DNA from: Cymbomonas tetramitiformis
Lineage: Eukaryota; Chlorophyta; Pyramimonadophyceae; Pyramimonadales; Pyramimonadaceae
Direction: 5' to 3'
Length of the DNA stretch: 64,000 bases
NCBI GenBank assembly: GCA_001247695.2
Contig: LGRX02027263.1
Span: 1 to 64,000 of the forward strand
Below, piece by piece: positions 1 to 10,430 of this stretch. The position numbers were made by a program, and so were the translations under genes. The notes under the pieces are model-generated. The model was not told where the DNA came from. It was given only the letters and a program-made list of their open reading frames with translations, and did no database searches. Within the stretch, counting starts at the first letter, position 1. The number at the start of each line of letters is the position of its first letter.

Positions 1-348
1 ACAATTAATTATTAATTTCATATATAATATTATTATATTGGCAATTTCAATTTTCAAGTTTCTGGCGCGGACTACTTAACAACAACTTATTTTTCGAACT
101 GCACAATTCTTAACAAACAAATATAGAACTCCAAGAAGGTTGCAACTACGAGATGACAATATAATTTGCTTGATAGCAGGTAAATACTTGACAAATTATT
201 GTTTTGTCGATAACATGTCATCGATGACACTACGCCCTCTCCCTCTTTCTCAGCTCTGACTGAATCTTTACATGTTACCTTTTTCGTCATCGATGACATT
301 CGAGTGCGTGTGAAATATTACAGCTATTTGAACTATTCTTTTTGCACA

Positions 349-3300
349 ATGGGCAACTTTGTGGATTTCTTCTTCGAAACCCCTCAAGGTGTTCTTCTTT
401 GTCGGCCTATTCCATGGCGTGCACGTGGGAAGCGATGCCAAGTTTTGCACAAGGACATTTGTGACGCCTTCGGACTTAACCCCGACGATGGATTGGCTGT
501 TGCAAAACTGGCTAGTAGGAAATATGTCTGTGACAAGGAGGTGTACCGCGTGGACCCGGAATGGGGCTACTCAGTTATAGGTTGTTTGATTGATACCGAA
601 GACGAGCCCGAAGATGCTTCACCGAAAACTCCTGCCGCAACCTCCGCGGCTTCAGAGTCTGAGGACGAACCTGAGATCACTGGCGAAGCTGCTTCCACTT
701 TTGTCAACTTATGCGACTCGGAACCTGCAGATACCTTTGAACCTGAGCTTGATACTCCTGTTGCGAATTTGTCAAAGCAGGACTTTCAGTTTGCAAACGC
801 GTTCCCCAAAGATGCAATCTTCACCACCCAAGTGCCTTCTAACGTCGACGGGAATATGACCTTCGGTTTCCACGTCAAACAACCGCCATCCAAGGACAGA
901 CGTGGGGTTTCTTTGGTTAAACTCCCATTCTTTCAAACACCGCGTACTTGGTCACATGCGAATAAATCGACCGACAAGGCAATAACTGATAACTGGAAGC
1001 AGCTGGGTGCCAAGGTCAACATTCGAAGTGTGAAATGCCTTGGAGAGGCGGTATGCAAGAATAAGACTTGTCCGTTCCTTCAAATACATGGCAAAAACTT
1101 CATTGAAAAGGTATGAAACCGTTTTTTTACTTTATATAATTATAGTACTTTCTAATATCGTCATCGATGACAGTTGTTTCGCAAGTTTATTTTTTCAGAA
1201 AAGATGCTTTATAATGTTTTGACTGTTTTGGCATCGATGACGAATATTGTTACTTGCTTGCAAAACATTTTCATTGAATAAATATAGCCTGTAATTCAAT
1301 AGGTGGCGCAAGTCGGGAAACAAGTACAAGTGGCACCGATATGTGCAAAGTGCAAACAAACTACATCCATGGAACCTTGTGCCGCTACCGCCACGCTTTA
1401 CCGTGGTGAACTTAAGCCCGGATCAGGCTATTTGTTGATGTTTAAACACTACGGGAAGCACTCTTGCACAAACCTTGTCAAAAAAACCAAGCCAGCAGAC
1501 CTTGGGGAAACCGAAACTGAGGCAGTCTTGAAGGCAATCCCCGAGATGGGCGCAGCTCGATTGGAAAACCTGAAGATGGCGGCAACCGCCAATGTGATGA
1601 ACAAACTGCTGAGTGGACACGAGTCAACCACCCTAGAAGACGTACTGACCGTGTCAGAGGCGGTGCAAGATGTTCGGGCTTTGGAGTACGTTATTCGAGG
1701 AAGCAAGAGCTCGACGTATGTCCCCTCAAAGGACCCCGATGTCGAGATACGACAGTTGCGTCAGCGCTTGCAAGAACTTGGACTCCGCGCGTTGTTGTTC
1801 GAAAGGTACGCATTCAAAACATAGCAATATCAATATTGATGTTGTTCCATGTTTGTTATTCGAAACTAACAAATGTAATTATCACAGGCCGCCTTTGCAG
1901 TACTTCATCTGTCCCTTGGACATTCCGTGGTCGCCTGCCAAGGTGATGCTATTAATGGACAGAGTCCTCGGAAAGCCACCTTTCAAAGGTCAGCTGGCTT
2001 ATTCCGATGGCATGCACAAAACAATGAGGGACAAGGTTGTGGAGAAGATATGTTGCGTGATTCCAACACTCGGCTTGATAAAACTAGTAGTCAACCCCTT
2101 GCCCGCCGGGGAACGTGGCATGGACGAGAGGGCGATGTGGGCTGCGGTCGATTACGCCGTCGCTATCTACGCTCAGGAACCCCCAGAAGAGTTTGCGGCA
2201 TACCTGGATGCAAAGAACTGGCCAGAGTCCAAAGGTCAAATACATTTTCGACCAGGGGGTTTTGTTCGTGACGCTGCAGGTAATTATAACAAAGTACTCA
2301 GTATATTTTTGTATTGTCATTTTATTGTCATCGATGACGATATCAAAAATATTTTCTATTTTACATCAACAGTTAATTAAAGCTAGGCTGCACATCGTCA
2401 TCGATGACAAAGAAAAGTTTAAGTTTCAGATGTTAATGTTAGTGTAATGCACTTGCAGGAGGCGCCTGGAATGGTTTACGCATGAACTACAACTTTTTGA
2501 TTGACGACATTGAAAGCCGCAAAGGTTTTCGTGTTCGTGACGCACAGGGGAACTCCTTGCAGTTAGACTGCGACCTTCACGTTGGAAAAGACGTCAGTCT
2601 CCATTGCAAGAAGATTGACAACGAGTTCGACGCAAAAACCTTCGACAAGCTCTGGCACGATTGGTGGAAGGAGTTGGCACCGGGACAGCTTTTAGATGCT
2701 CGAGCTCGTTTGATGGACTTCATTGAAGATCAGCCCCGTAAGGACGTGCAGAGCAGTCTGCGTGGATTGTTCAAGTTTTACTCCCGTGAGGGAGAAAGAC
2801 TCCTGCACATCTTTCGTGACCCAACCGCAAACCTTGCGGAAGCTCTGGGAAACCAGGATAATAGGAACCTCGGAAAACATCTCACTGTGTCTGAGTCCGT
2901 GCGCATGGAGCTTTGCAGCTTTGTCGACCAGAGCAGCCACCTGAAACACATGGGGGAATGCGGGTACGTGCGACGTGAGTCCCGAGTCCAAGAACTTTAT
3001 CAAGAGCGCAGGGCAAACCTAGCAGCCGAGAAAAGGGCAAGGACGACGGCTGATGACATCATGGAAGAAGTCCGTGAGATATACGTTCGCTCCCCACCAG
3101 CGGTTCAAGAGGGAAGGAACCACCGTGCAGACAAAACCCGCGTTTTCCCTCGTCAACCAGCTGCCCAGCAAACGACGAACACACCGGTATGAACAACTTA
3201 CACTAATCCTAATTAGACACGTCTTTTGTCGACATTTTAATCGGATACATGTTGACATTACATCTGCACCTTGTAAACTTTTAATACTTCAACTTATTGT

Positions 3301-4402
3301 CATCGATGACAATATTTCGTTGTTTTAAAGATAAAAATGTCAAACTATTTTCTTCAGCATAATCGTCATCGATGACGAAAGCTTGACGTGTTACATGCAG
3401 GAACCCACGCCGAAGATTGTGAAGTGTAAAAGTACAATTAAGAATGGGACGGAAGTCTTTACCTTCAAGGTCGATCCTGACCCGAGTGATGACTCGCTGG
3501 ATGGTTATTGGAAAACCGCCACAAAAATTGATTCCGACCTCTTATTCGACTTTCTATCGGCTGTGCAAACACACTCGCCTGACAAAGACGGCTTGCGTTA
3601 CTCCGTGCTGACCCTGAACACGGTGAAATACATCTCGAAAGCCAGCAAGAAGCTTGTCGGCACACTCACCAAGTTATTCAAGGAGCCCGCAAAGCTTTCG
3701 GTTCTGAGTGTTCCCGCGCCCACTCCAGTTCTCGGGGTGAACGACGAAAACTTCGGAGTTCACGCACGCACCTTGAAGGTTGGGGGCTATAGGATGGCCG
3801 AGAGTGTTGTGACTTTTAGTCACTCAAGGGGCAAGCAAGTTTCTTGTAACTGTAAGTTTTTCCAAGACATTATGTCCACTCGTACACGGGAATATGGTGT
3901 TCATTGGTGCAATCACATCTGCTACGTTTTAATGAAGGCAGGCTTTCTCCCCGGACATGCGTACTACTACCAAAGTGGTTTTACCGACAACGAGGTGGAA
4001 CTGATTTTGACTGCATTAGAGGATGTGACGGTGGCAAAGCGTAAGGAAAAGCTCCAAGAAGGAGAGTACGCACTCCAGAACGGGAGTTCCCAGAACGCGA
4101 CATGTGCGGCTTCATACTCAAGGAGTGGCTGTGTGACAGCGAAAGACACAAACTCCCTTCAGCCGATACTTCCTCCTCGCCGTCCCCGTGTTGTTGTCAT
4201 GGGAAAAAAGAAACTTAACTACACTTCAACATGGGTAACGCAAAAGTTACAGTTTTGCCCTGTGAAGAAGTGTGTATATTGCCTTTTACCTCCTTGGTTC
4301 AAGGTTCAAAGGCCACCGAGCGATCGAAATATAGTAGCACAAGACAACGTGGACGTAACTCAAGAGATTCGCTTGAAGAGTGGAGGTTTGAGCTTTGTTT
4401 AA
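349..4402 (+). CDS. Five-exon SWIM zinc-finger protein, MULE-like transposase candidate
   Basis: Proposed exons are 349-1110, 1303-1805, 1888-2279, 2459-3186 and 3401-4402. All four introns are GT..AG (donors GTATGA, GTACGC, GTAATT, GTATGA) and the reading frame is kept at every join, giving about 1,128 aa. The C-terminal part has the SWIM pattern C944-x-C946-x18-C965-x-H967, known from Mutator-type transposases and some nuclear proteins. Exons 1-2 hold a Cys/His cluster that could be a WRKY/GCM- or FLYWCH-like zinc domain. Exons 3-4 carry a YSDG motif and an acidic, Trp-rich region that could be a divergent DDE core, but I cannot assign the catalytic triad. The start is the first ATG preceding a clean domain; an open non-ATG stretch begins at 304. 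No terminal inverted repeats were found in view. Base composition and introns contrast with everything after 6.48 kb, so this looks like host or transposon DNA. Exon structure is well supported; function is inferred. Confidence 0.6.
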
Positions 4403-4836
4403 AAAAAAACCTGGACTTAAATCTGTAATAATGTTGACTTCGGAGAATAATACGCGGGAGGATTTTACATAAATATATATACTTTCTGTTCAATACAGCC
4501 TGAGAATATCGTCATCGATGACGACATGTTGTTGACACATGGACATGCATGGTTTGTTGTCATCGATGACGGGGGAAGTCCTAGTATAATTTTAACTTGT
4601 GCAAGAAAATAATTTGCTCCTTGAATAATAGTTAGTGTGACAAAATAAATTTCAGCAACCTGGAACTTTTCCCGCCGCCAGTGCTCGTCGCCGATACTCG
4701 ACACCGCGCGCGCGCCGTTTGAATACTGTCAGCTTTTGTTCATAAATAGAATACTGTTAGCTTTTGCTCATAAATAGAAAAGGCGAACTCGGTTTGGGTC
4801 TTTGCGAAATAACCTTTGTGGCAATTACGCTGAGAA
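4403..4836. other. AT-rich intergenic stretch with short direct repeat
   Basis: No gene seen. It holds the palindrome pair at 4511 and 4559, a CG-alternating tract near 4707-4717, and a tandem duplication of about 26 bp at roughly 4729-4781, each copy containing ATAAATA. The second copy lies about 60 bp before the ATG at 4837 and could be its promoter. Confidence 0.5.
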
Positions 4837-5274
4837 ATGACTGACGAACAGCCAGAGGTAATTGAGGTGTACCCGGAGGTAATTAATGTGCTTTGGAGAC
4901 GTGCGCGTTTACAAGCGGAAGCGGACTATATTGAGTTTTACCAAACCAGAATACAGTTTAACACCTGGAACTGGTATCAAGTGTGGCCGCTGTACATCCA
5001 CGGCCGCACAACAACCGAAAGAACAGGTGTGAGGCACTTGGTATACTGGTACGAGATCGGCTGGTACGACGACGAAATGGAGGGATATCCACGGTGGCAG
5101 TTGCAACTGTGGAATGACACTCGCGGCTACGGTATTTTGACGTACGAAGCGTTAATGGAGCTGAGCAGTGACTTGCTGCGGGAGGATGACGGAAGGTGTC
5201 CGTTTTGTTGGCGCAGCTTCAGAATATGCAGCTTAGTTAGAATGTTTGATTTGGACGCTTGTACCATTGACTAG
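4837..5274 (+). CDS. Hypothetical protein, Trp/Tyr-rich with C-terminal CPFC
   Basis: A 145-aa open frame beginning MTDEQPEV. It is acidic and unusually rich in Trp and Tyr, and ends in a small Cys cluster (CPFCW, then another Cys eight residues later) that could bind zinc. ATAAATA boxes lie about 60-85 bp upstream. It sits between the SWIM gene and the satellite array, in the same AT-rich DNA, and has no intron. I recognise no family. It could be a second gene of the mobile element or a host gene. Codon use looks protein-like, and the protein has a plausible ATG and stop. Confidence 0.5.
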   Translation: MTDEQPEVIEVYPEVINVLWRRARLQAEADYIEFYQTRIQFNTWNWYQVWPLYIHGRTTTERTGVRHLVYWYEIGWYDDEMEGYPRWQLQLWNDTRGYGILTYEALMELSSDLLREDDGRCPFCWRSFRICSLVRMFDLDACTID

Positions 5275-5463
5275 ATTAGAACGCGTCTGGAAATAAGTTA
5301 CGCAGCAAGAGCTTCGTAACCCTAAATAGCAACACCTTTATATTATTTTGTGACAGTCGCAATATGTATTCCTGGTGTTTATCTGCGGTATTTGTTTGTT
5401 GACAGACCTATTTTACAAATAGTGAGAAAAACGTCACCGATGGTAATCTTGTTGTTGTAACTT

Positions 5464-5768
5464 GATGTTTTCATGCAACCTAAAAATATCGTCATCGAAG
5501 ACAATAATTTTATGTTTCAAAAATATTCAGCACGGACTTCTTATAATCAGTTCAATATCGCGTTCTCATTAGCTGTCATGATGTTTTCATGCAACCTAAA
5601 AATATCGTCATCGATGACAAACTTATTCTACTGTATAAATAAAGTATAAAATATTTTTTGTGTTTAGCACCTAAAAATATCGTCATCGATGACAATAATT
5701 TCATGTTTCAAAAATATTCAGCACGGACTACATATTATCAGTTCAATATCACTTTCTCATTAGCTGTC
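5464..5768 (+). repeat. Duplicated ~100-bp block with palindrome site
   Basis: A block running from ATGTTTTCATGCAACC through the palindrome to CATTAGCTGTCA is seen at about 5464-5578. A short partial copy lies at about 5579-5620 and a near-complete copy at about 5666-5768. Copies differ at a few bases only. No coding potential. Confidence 0.7.
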
Positions 5769-5837
5769 AATGGTGACAAGGGTTGTCATTGTTAGATTTT
5801 CTGTGAGACATAATTATTCTGGGAAAAGAAACTTCCT

Positions 5838-6418
5838 TTTATTTTCACTTGGTATTTTTCACCTGATTTGCATTTTGACTTTTTGGGGAGGTGTCGGTGC
5901 ATTTTTTCACAAAAGGAGACCAAAGTGTGTTTTCAGTATTTCCGGGGCCCGTTGTGGAATTTCACTTGTCAGGGAGGGGGGTGCGGTGATATTCCGGACG
6001 AAGGACGCGTCCTTGTATTTTCACTTGTTGTTTTTCACCTGAATTGCATTTTCACTTTATCGGGGAGGTGACGGTGCATTTTTTAACAAAAGGAGACCAA
6101 AGTGTATTTTCAGTATTTCCGGGGCCCGTTGTGGAATTTCACTTGTCGGGGAGGGGGGCGCGGTGATATTCCGGACGAAGGACGCGTCCTTGTATTTTCA
6201 CTTGTTGTTTTTCACCTGAATTGCATTTTCACTTTATCGGGGAGGTGACGGTGCATTTTTTTACAAAAGGAGACCAAAGTGTATTTTCAGTATTTGCGGG
6301 GCCCGTTGTGGAATTTCACTTGTCGGGGAGGGGGGTGCGGGGATATTCCGGAAGAGGGACGCGTCGTTGTATTTTCACTTGAAAATATTTCGAGGACCGT
6401 TTTGTATTTTCACTTGGT
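5838..6418 (+). repeat. Tandem repeat, 177-bp unit, about 3.2 copies
   Basis: The GGTGCATTTTTT landmark recurs at about 5896, 6073 and 6250, so the unit is 177 bp. Each unit contains CGGGGCCCGTTGTGG, a G-run (GGGAGGGGGG) and GGACGCGTCC. Copies differ by few substitutions, the last degenerates, and short open frames across them are a by-product. This is satellite-like DNA next to the composition boundary; it could also be a viral terminal repeat. Confidence 0.85.
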
Positions 6419-6424
6419 GAATTA

Positions 6425-6463
6425 CCCATTTCCCCATTTCCCCATTCACCCATTCACCCATTA
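6425..6463. repeat. Telomere-like short tandem repeat at composition boundary
   Basis: Five imperfect 8-9 bp units of the form CCCATTT, CCCCATTT, CCCCATTCA, CCCATTCA. The other strand is G-rich (AATGGGTG-like). It lies between the 177-bp array and the first viral gene, whose stop is at 6483. It could be a degenerate telomeric or integration-junction sequence. This is not a standard algal telomere unit. Confidence 0.5.
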
Positions 6464-6482
6464 AATGCGATATGCTCACATT

Positions 6483-8048
6483 TCACAGTAGACGAAAGCG
6501 TTTTGTCGTCGCTAAAGTCGTCCGCAGTCGATCCATACAACCGAGGATCTCTTTGGGGTCGTGCAGGTGCTGCACATTTCCGCACAGAAAGTGCAGCACG
6601 GCGCCCCAATGGTGGTTAGTGTAGGAGTAGCCCGCCGACGACAAGGTTTGCATCACGCACAAGGTATCCAGGTAACGATCGACGGCGTAGTCGAATCCCT
6701 CCTTTCCCGCATGCAACTGCTGCAGACGAAGCAGCGCGGCGACGTGATTTCTGGGCGCTCCGAGAATAGGCGACACGTGCCCCGCCGCGTCTTCCTCATC
6801 GCGCCTCATCAGCGCGGTGTGCAGATCGTGTATTCGACAGACGCGCGTTCCTCGGAAGGCTTCTACGAAGTCGTCGCAGCCGTCCTCCGCTAGCTCCACC
6901 TCGTCGGTGAAGCCTCCGCGCAACGTTTGGCGTTCGTTGATGGCCACCATCAGTCCGCAGGTCGCGCGCAGCCGAGCCGAGTTGCACGCCGAGCGTCGCT
7001 CGTCGCTCAGCTTGATCCACACGCGCTTACGCTTGCGAAGTTTCCAAACTCGAGAGATTTGCTTCTCGAGGACGTCCATGATCACCCGAGTCTCGCTCGC
7101 TCCGGGCTCCTCTTCGTCCGCGTCGGGCGGAAACAACGCGACGTGACGCACGTAGTGCGCTAGGAGCGTGCCAACCTGGCTCTTGAGTTGTACCGAACGC
7201 AACGCAACAAAGTATCGCCGCATGTACACCGAAATGTCTTCCCTCAGATCGTGTCGTCGCATGAATTCGGGACTCATCCGCGACAAAGAAGACACCGAGT
7301 CGAGGAGTTCTACAGTGTAGCCGTTGCCGCCGATCACGTTGAGCATGTGATTGACGCCCTGTCGCGCGTTGTCGGTCGCCAAGTTCGATCCGCTGGTATC
7401 GGCGGCGTACCGAAAAAGCTCCGAGTGAATGGGCCATCGTCCGTCCTCGACCGATCGTAACCACAGCGATCTCAGCGCGATGACGATGACGTGCAGCCTC
7501 TCCGGATCGATCAGATCGCTCACTAGCGCAGAGTTCGTGTAACAGTTCACGTCGCCCAGAAGCGCTTCGTGCGCATCTCCCGTGATCGGGATGGTCCACA
7601 CGCAGAGACTGTACATTCGGACCCGAAACACGTTTAGGGCGAGCGTCGATGTGTCGCCTGCGTCGTCCACCGGCATCCCGCGAAGGAGTTCGCAGAGCGC
7701 GTCGAAACGAATTTGGCGACCCTCTCGATCATTCACGGCCAGCGTCCATCCAGCTTCGTACAGAACGCGTCTCAGTTCGACCTGCCACACTTGATGGCGC
7801 GTGCCGTCGACAAGCGTGGGAAAACGACCGATCGCTTGCGAGTGATACGCTCGCAAGTGCTCCTGGTCGATGGTGCGCATCTGCGCCTTCGCATCTTCCG
7901 TGTCGTACATACAGTCATGCGCGTGTCGTAACTGATAGTAGTTTGAGGAATCGTGCGAGGCTATCGTCGCGTAAAAGACGTCCAAAGAGCACGCATCCTC
8001 CGTGACGATTCGGTCGAGTTCGAAAGCGGTCTTCGATGCTTGGTCCAT
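6483..8048 (-). CDS. Hypothetical protein, mostly helical, 521 aa
   Basis: An uninterrupted 521-codon frame starting MDQASKTAFELD. A TATA-like TATAAAG lies on the minus strand about 50 bp upstream (8097-8104), which supports this start. The protein looks predominantly alpha-helical and soluble, with a basic patch (KLRKRKRVWIKL) in its middle and no signal peptide or membrane segment. It is the first gene of the GC-rich viral segment, transcribed toward the boundary and divergent from the small membrane gene at 8461. I recognise no family. The 449-aa gene at 8943 has a similar helical style, but I see no clear sequence match between them. Confidence 0.75.
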   Translation of the reverse strand: MDQASKTAFELDRIVTEDACSLDVFYATIASHDSSNYYQLRHAHDCMYDTEDAKAQMRTIDQEHLRAYHSQAIGRFPTLVDGTRHQVWQVELRRVLYEAGWTLAVNDREGRQIRFDALCELLRGMPVDDAGDTSTLALNVFRVRMYSLCVWTIPITGDAHEALLGDVNCYTNSALVSDLIDPERLHVIVIALRSLWLRSVEDGRWPIHSELFRYAADTSGSNLATDNARQGVNHMLNVIGGNGYTVELLDSVSSLSRMSPEFMRRHDLREDISVYMRRYFVALRSVQLKSQVGTLLAHYVRHVALFPPDADEEEPGASETRVIMDVLEKQISRVWKLRKRKRVWIKLSDERRSACNSARLRATCGLMVAINERQTLRGGFTDEVELAEDGCDDFVEAFRGTRVCRIHDLHTALMRRDEEDAAGHVSPILGAPRNHVAALLRLQQLHAGKEGFDYAVDRYLDTLCVMQTLSSAGYSYTNHHWGAVLHFLCGNVQHLHDPKEILGCMDRLRTTLATTKRFRLL

Positions 8049-8118
8049 CCGCCCCCCTTTGGAAAGAAATGAGGAAGTGCCGGCGGGAGCACCCTCTTTA
8101 TACTTTTTTCACGATCGA

Positions 8119-8154
8119 CGGCGGCCGCCGCCGATATTCGAACGGCGGCCGCCG
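8119..8154. repeat. Two 12-bp GC palindromes spaced 24 bp
   Basis: CGGCGGCCGCCG, its own reverse complement, occurs at 8119-8130 and 8143-8154, separated by CCGATATTCGAA. It lies in the divergent intergenic region 8049-8460 between TATA-like boxes for both flanking genes. It could be an operator, a replication-origin element or a hairpin-forming site. Confidence 0.6.
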
Positions 8155-8402
8155 ACCGCGCGATATATACATCGATGCTCCGAGGCGTCTTCGGCGGCCT
8201 GCGCGAAGGCGATCATAGAAGCAGGCTAATCGCGGTGTGCTGGTATACGAATTCGCACGCTAGAGTGGTTCCGATCGCAAGGCGGCTGCATACGATCGCG
8301 GAACCCGTCGCTTCGGATTGCATCGAACGAATAATACGCGATAACCTCTTGCCCGTTTTCTGCGAGACGTCGATACCGACGGCGAGATCGGAGCTCGCCC
8401 AA

Positions 8403-8412
8403 TATATATATA
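8403..8412. promoter_or_regulatory. TATA run upstream of 8461 gene
   Basis: TATATATATA followed by CACACG, ending 49 bp before the ATG at 8461. It matches the TATA-plus-CA/TG pattern of other genes here. Confidence 0.6.
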
Positions 8413-8460
8413 CACACGCCCCCTTTCCGCGTAGGACACTTGAGGTTCTATCGTCGTGTC

Positions 8461-8766
8461 ATGGGAAACGTGTGGACGAGTGGTGAATACGCCTATCCGG
8501 TGAAATACTTTGCGTTGCTCAGGTATTGCCAATGTCACCATCGTCATATTTTGTACGGGTATTGCAGCAAGAGCTTGGATGAAAACGAGTACACATACTT
8601 CGGATGGCTGACGTTGGTATGCTGTCTCTGTCTACCAAGTTTGTGCATATTTTTTGTTATGTGTCCGTGCGATATGCACGTTGTCGAACCACGAGCTCAT
8701 ATGCGGCACGCGGTAAATCGAACCTCGCTGACGCCACCGGAGAATGTGAAGATTTTGCGTCTTTAG
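8461..8766 (+). CDS. Small single-pass membrane protein, Cys-rich
   Basis: A 101-aa frame starting MGNVWTSGEYAY. It has a Cys/His-rich N-terminal part (RYCQCHHRH), one strong hydrophobic segment at about residues 46-68 containing CCLCLPSLC, and a polar tail. The TATA run ends 49 bp upstream and this is the first ATG after it. No homologue is recognised. Its partner in style is the 63-aa membrane protein at 18134. The Cys cluster beside the membrane could be palmitoylated, which is inference. Its 3' half overlaps, in another frame, the possible upstream extension of the next gene. Confidence 0.55.
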   Translation: MGNVWTSGEYAYPVKYFALLRYCQCHHRHILYGYCSKSLDENEYTYFGWLTLVCCLCLPSLCIFFVMCPCDMHVVEPRAHMRHAVNRTSLTPPENVKILRL

Positions 8767-8942
8767 ATCGCCACAGTACGAGCAGCTCTCGTCATGTACG
8801 CGAGAACGCGGCGCATCGTGCAGTGCGTGCGTGGGCTAAGCTCCGATGCGAAGTGTTGTTTTTTTATCGAAAAAGCCCGAAACTCGAAGATGACGAAAAC
8901 TCCGCACAAGCAGGAAGAACGCCAAGCCGTTCGACTGAAAAT

Positions 8943-10292
8943 ATGCTGAGTCCGGAACGATTCGTGGCCGCCTTGGAGGGAAGCTCCGAAACTGGCGCGC
9001 ACGAGCTCGTTGCGGAGTTGAACATTCTTGCGAGACGGGCAGCGAGCGGTGAAAAAGTGTTGCACGATCGTTCGCGGATTTCGGAGCTTTCCAGGTTTGA
9101 TGCGGCTCTGCGCACGTGCGATGCGCGCTTGATGAGCCTGCCCTTCAATCGACGCGGAGCGACCACCTTCGGTGTTGCTGAAGCTTACGAGTCCCGCGGG
9201 TTTACGGACGAGATGATCAAAGTCGTGCTCATGCAGTTGACGCTGCGTTACGTCTTGATGCATTCGGCAGCCAGCTTTTCCACGAATGACGCCTTGGAAA
9301 AGCAAACCTTCGCCTCGCTGTCGGAAACTCGCGACGCGGCCTCGTACTCCTCGTACCGAGAAGCGGCCGATCGCGTGTGCTCGGAGCTGTGTAATCGAAT
9401 GAACGACCAGACGAGCGGTCGATTCTTCGCCGCGGCCACCATTATTTTGTGTCGTTACCCACTATCCGAGCCGACCGACGCGTATCACAGACTGCTTCGA
9501 ACCATGATCGTGGAGCGCTTGCATCATCTTTATCGAGATAAGCTTCGGCTTTACGTTTCTGTCCCCGCGACGGATGCCGCATCGAACGACCTCGCGGCTC
9601 ATGCGCGGTGGCGAAAAGGCCTCGTGGAATGGACGGTGCGCCAAAGCAAAGCGCCCATGCCGGACAAGCTCTATCATCTGTGCACGGAGCTCACTCTTTT
9701 GTCCCGATTCGTTCCCACGAGCTGGGGCGCTTCACTCGCCGAGAACACGGTGGAGCGCGAGAGTGTGGCGTTTCGACGAAATCCTGCCACCAACATTCTG
9801 GCACACTGCGCGCCCGATCGCGCCGCGGACGTTCGCACGCAAGTGCAGACGATCATGACGAAAATGGGCGAGACCCATCGTCGTCGAAGAAACGGAAATG
9901 ACGATACCGAATTTGACTTTGAGTTACACTGGGAGTTCGCCATCGCCTGCTTGCAGTACGCATGTTTACAGGAATGCGAGCTCGACTGGATGAACAAGTT
10001 CTACATCGACGACGCCATGAACGCGGAAATGGCTTTCGCGCGAGTGCGAGAACATCGCTCAAGAAGCGGGGTGCCCTACGCTCCCGCCTTGGTGCGCACC
10101 GCCGACGCGTGGTGTTTTAAACGTGCGGATCGGGACGAGATGCACCGTCTGAGGGAGAACGCCGCAACCGACGGGTGGTCGGCGGTGAGCTCGTGGTGTA
10201 GAATCGTTCTGACCGAGATGAACGGACTCCCTTGTCGAGCGAAAAACATTCGCGACGTGCTTCTCGACATCGAAGAATGCGGAAAAGTGTGA
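8943..10292 (+). CDS. Hypothetical protein, mostly helical, 449-562 aa
   Basis: A long frame; I chose the ATG giving MLSPERFVAALEG (449 aa). The same frame is open back to an ATG at 8604 (562 aa), but that stretch overlaps the small membrane gene and reads as low-quality coding. No TATA run was found just before 8943, so the start is uncertain. The protein is helix-rich and soluble, with several Cys-containing helices near the C-terminus and a basic RRRRNGNDD insert about two thirds along. No family recognised. Confidence 0.7.
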   Translation: MLSPERFVAALEGSSETGAHELVAELNILARRAASGEKVLHDRSRISELSRFDAALRTCDARLMSLPFNRRGATTFGVAEAYESRGFTDEMIKVVLMQLTLRYVLMHSAASFSTNDALEKQTFASLSETRDAASYSSYREAADRVCSELCNRMNDQTSGRFFAAATIILCRYPLSEPTDAYHRLLRTMIVERLHHLYRDKLRLYVSVPATDAASNDLAAHARWRKGLVEWTVRQSKAPMPDKLYHLCTELTLLSRFVPTSWGASLAENTVERESVAFRRNPATNILAHCAPDRAADVRTQVQTIMTKMGETHRRRRNGNDDTEFDFELHWEFAIACLQYACLQECELDWMNKFYIDDAMNAEMAFARVREHRSRSGVPYAPALVRTADAWCFKRADRDEMHRLRENAATDGWSAVSSWCRIVLTEMNGLPCRAKNIRDVLLDIEECGKV

Positions 10293-10354
10293 GCGCCGCG
10301 ATCGAACGTGCGTAGAAATCTCGTGGAACTGGGACGCGATTGGCAAGTCTCAAG

Positions 10355-10362
10355 TATAAATA
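10355..10362 (+). promoter_or_regulatory. TATA box for 10431 gene
   Basis: TATAAATA, ending 69 bp before the ATG at 10431. Confidence 0.5.
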
Positions 10363-10430
10363 ATACTCTGTTTGTTTGATCGAGTAATCGGCTCAAACAC
10401 ACCACCGATCATATACACATCTCGAAAAAG

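Larger units (their letters stand above)
217..5693. repeat. Paired 12-bp palindrome GTCATCGATGAC, 13 sites
   Basis: Exact copies start at 217, 286, 2327, 2397, 3299, 3365, 4511, 4559, 5607, 5682 and 1160. One-base variants start at 1230 and 5491. All lie in introns or intergenic DNA of the AT-rich segment and none in exons. They come in pairs whose starts are 69, 70, 70, 66, 48 and 75 bp apart. I did not see the motif again in the viral part. Role unknown: candidate protein-binding, insulator or recombination sites. Confidence 0.85.

Noticed and set aside
5838..6418. CRISPR array or gene family in the tandem repeat
   Set aside because: Units are contiguous 177-bp copies with no unique spacers, and short frames across them are not conserved as protein.
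8440..8766. Start at 8440 for the small membrane protein
   Set aside because: This codon is not ATG; the ATG at 8461 fits the TATA spacing.
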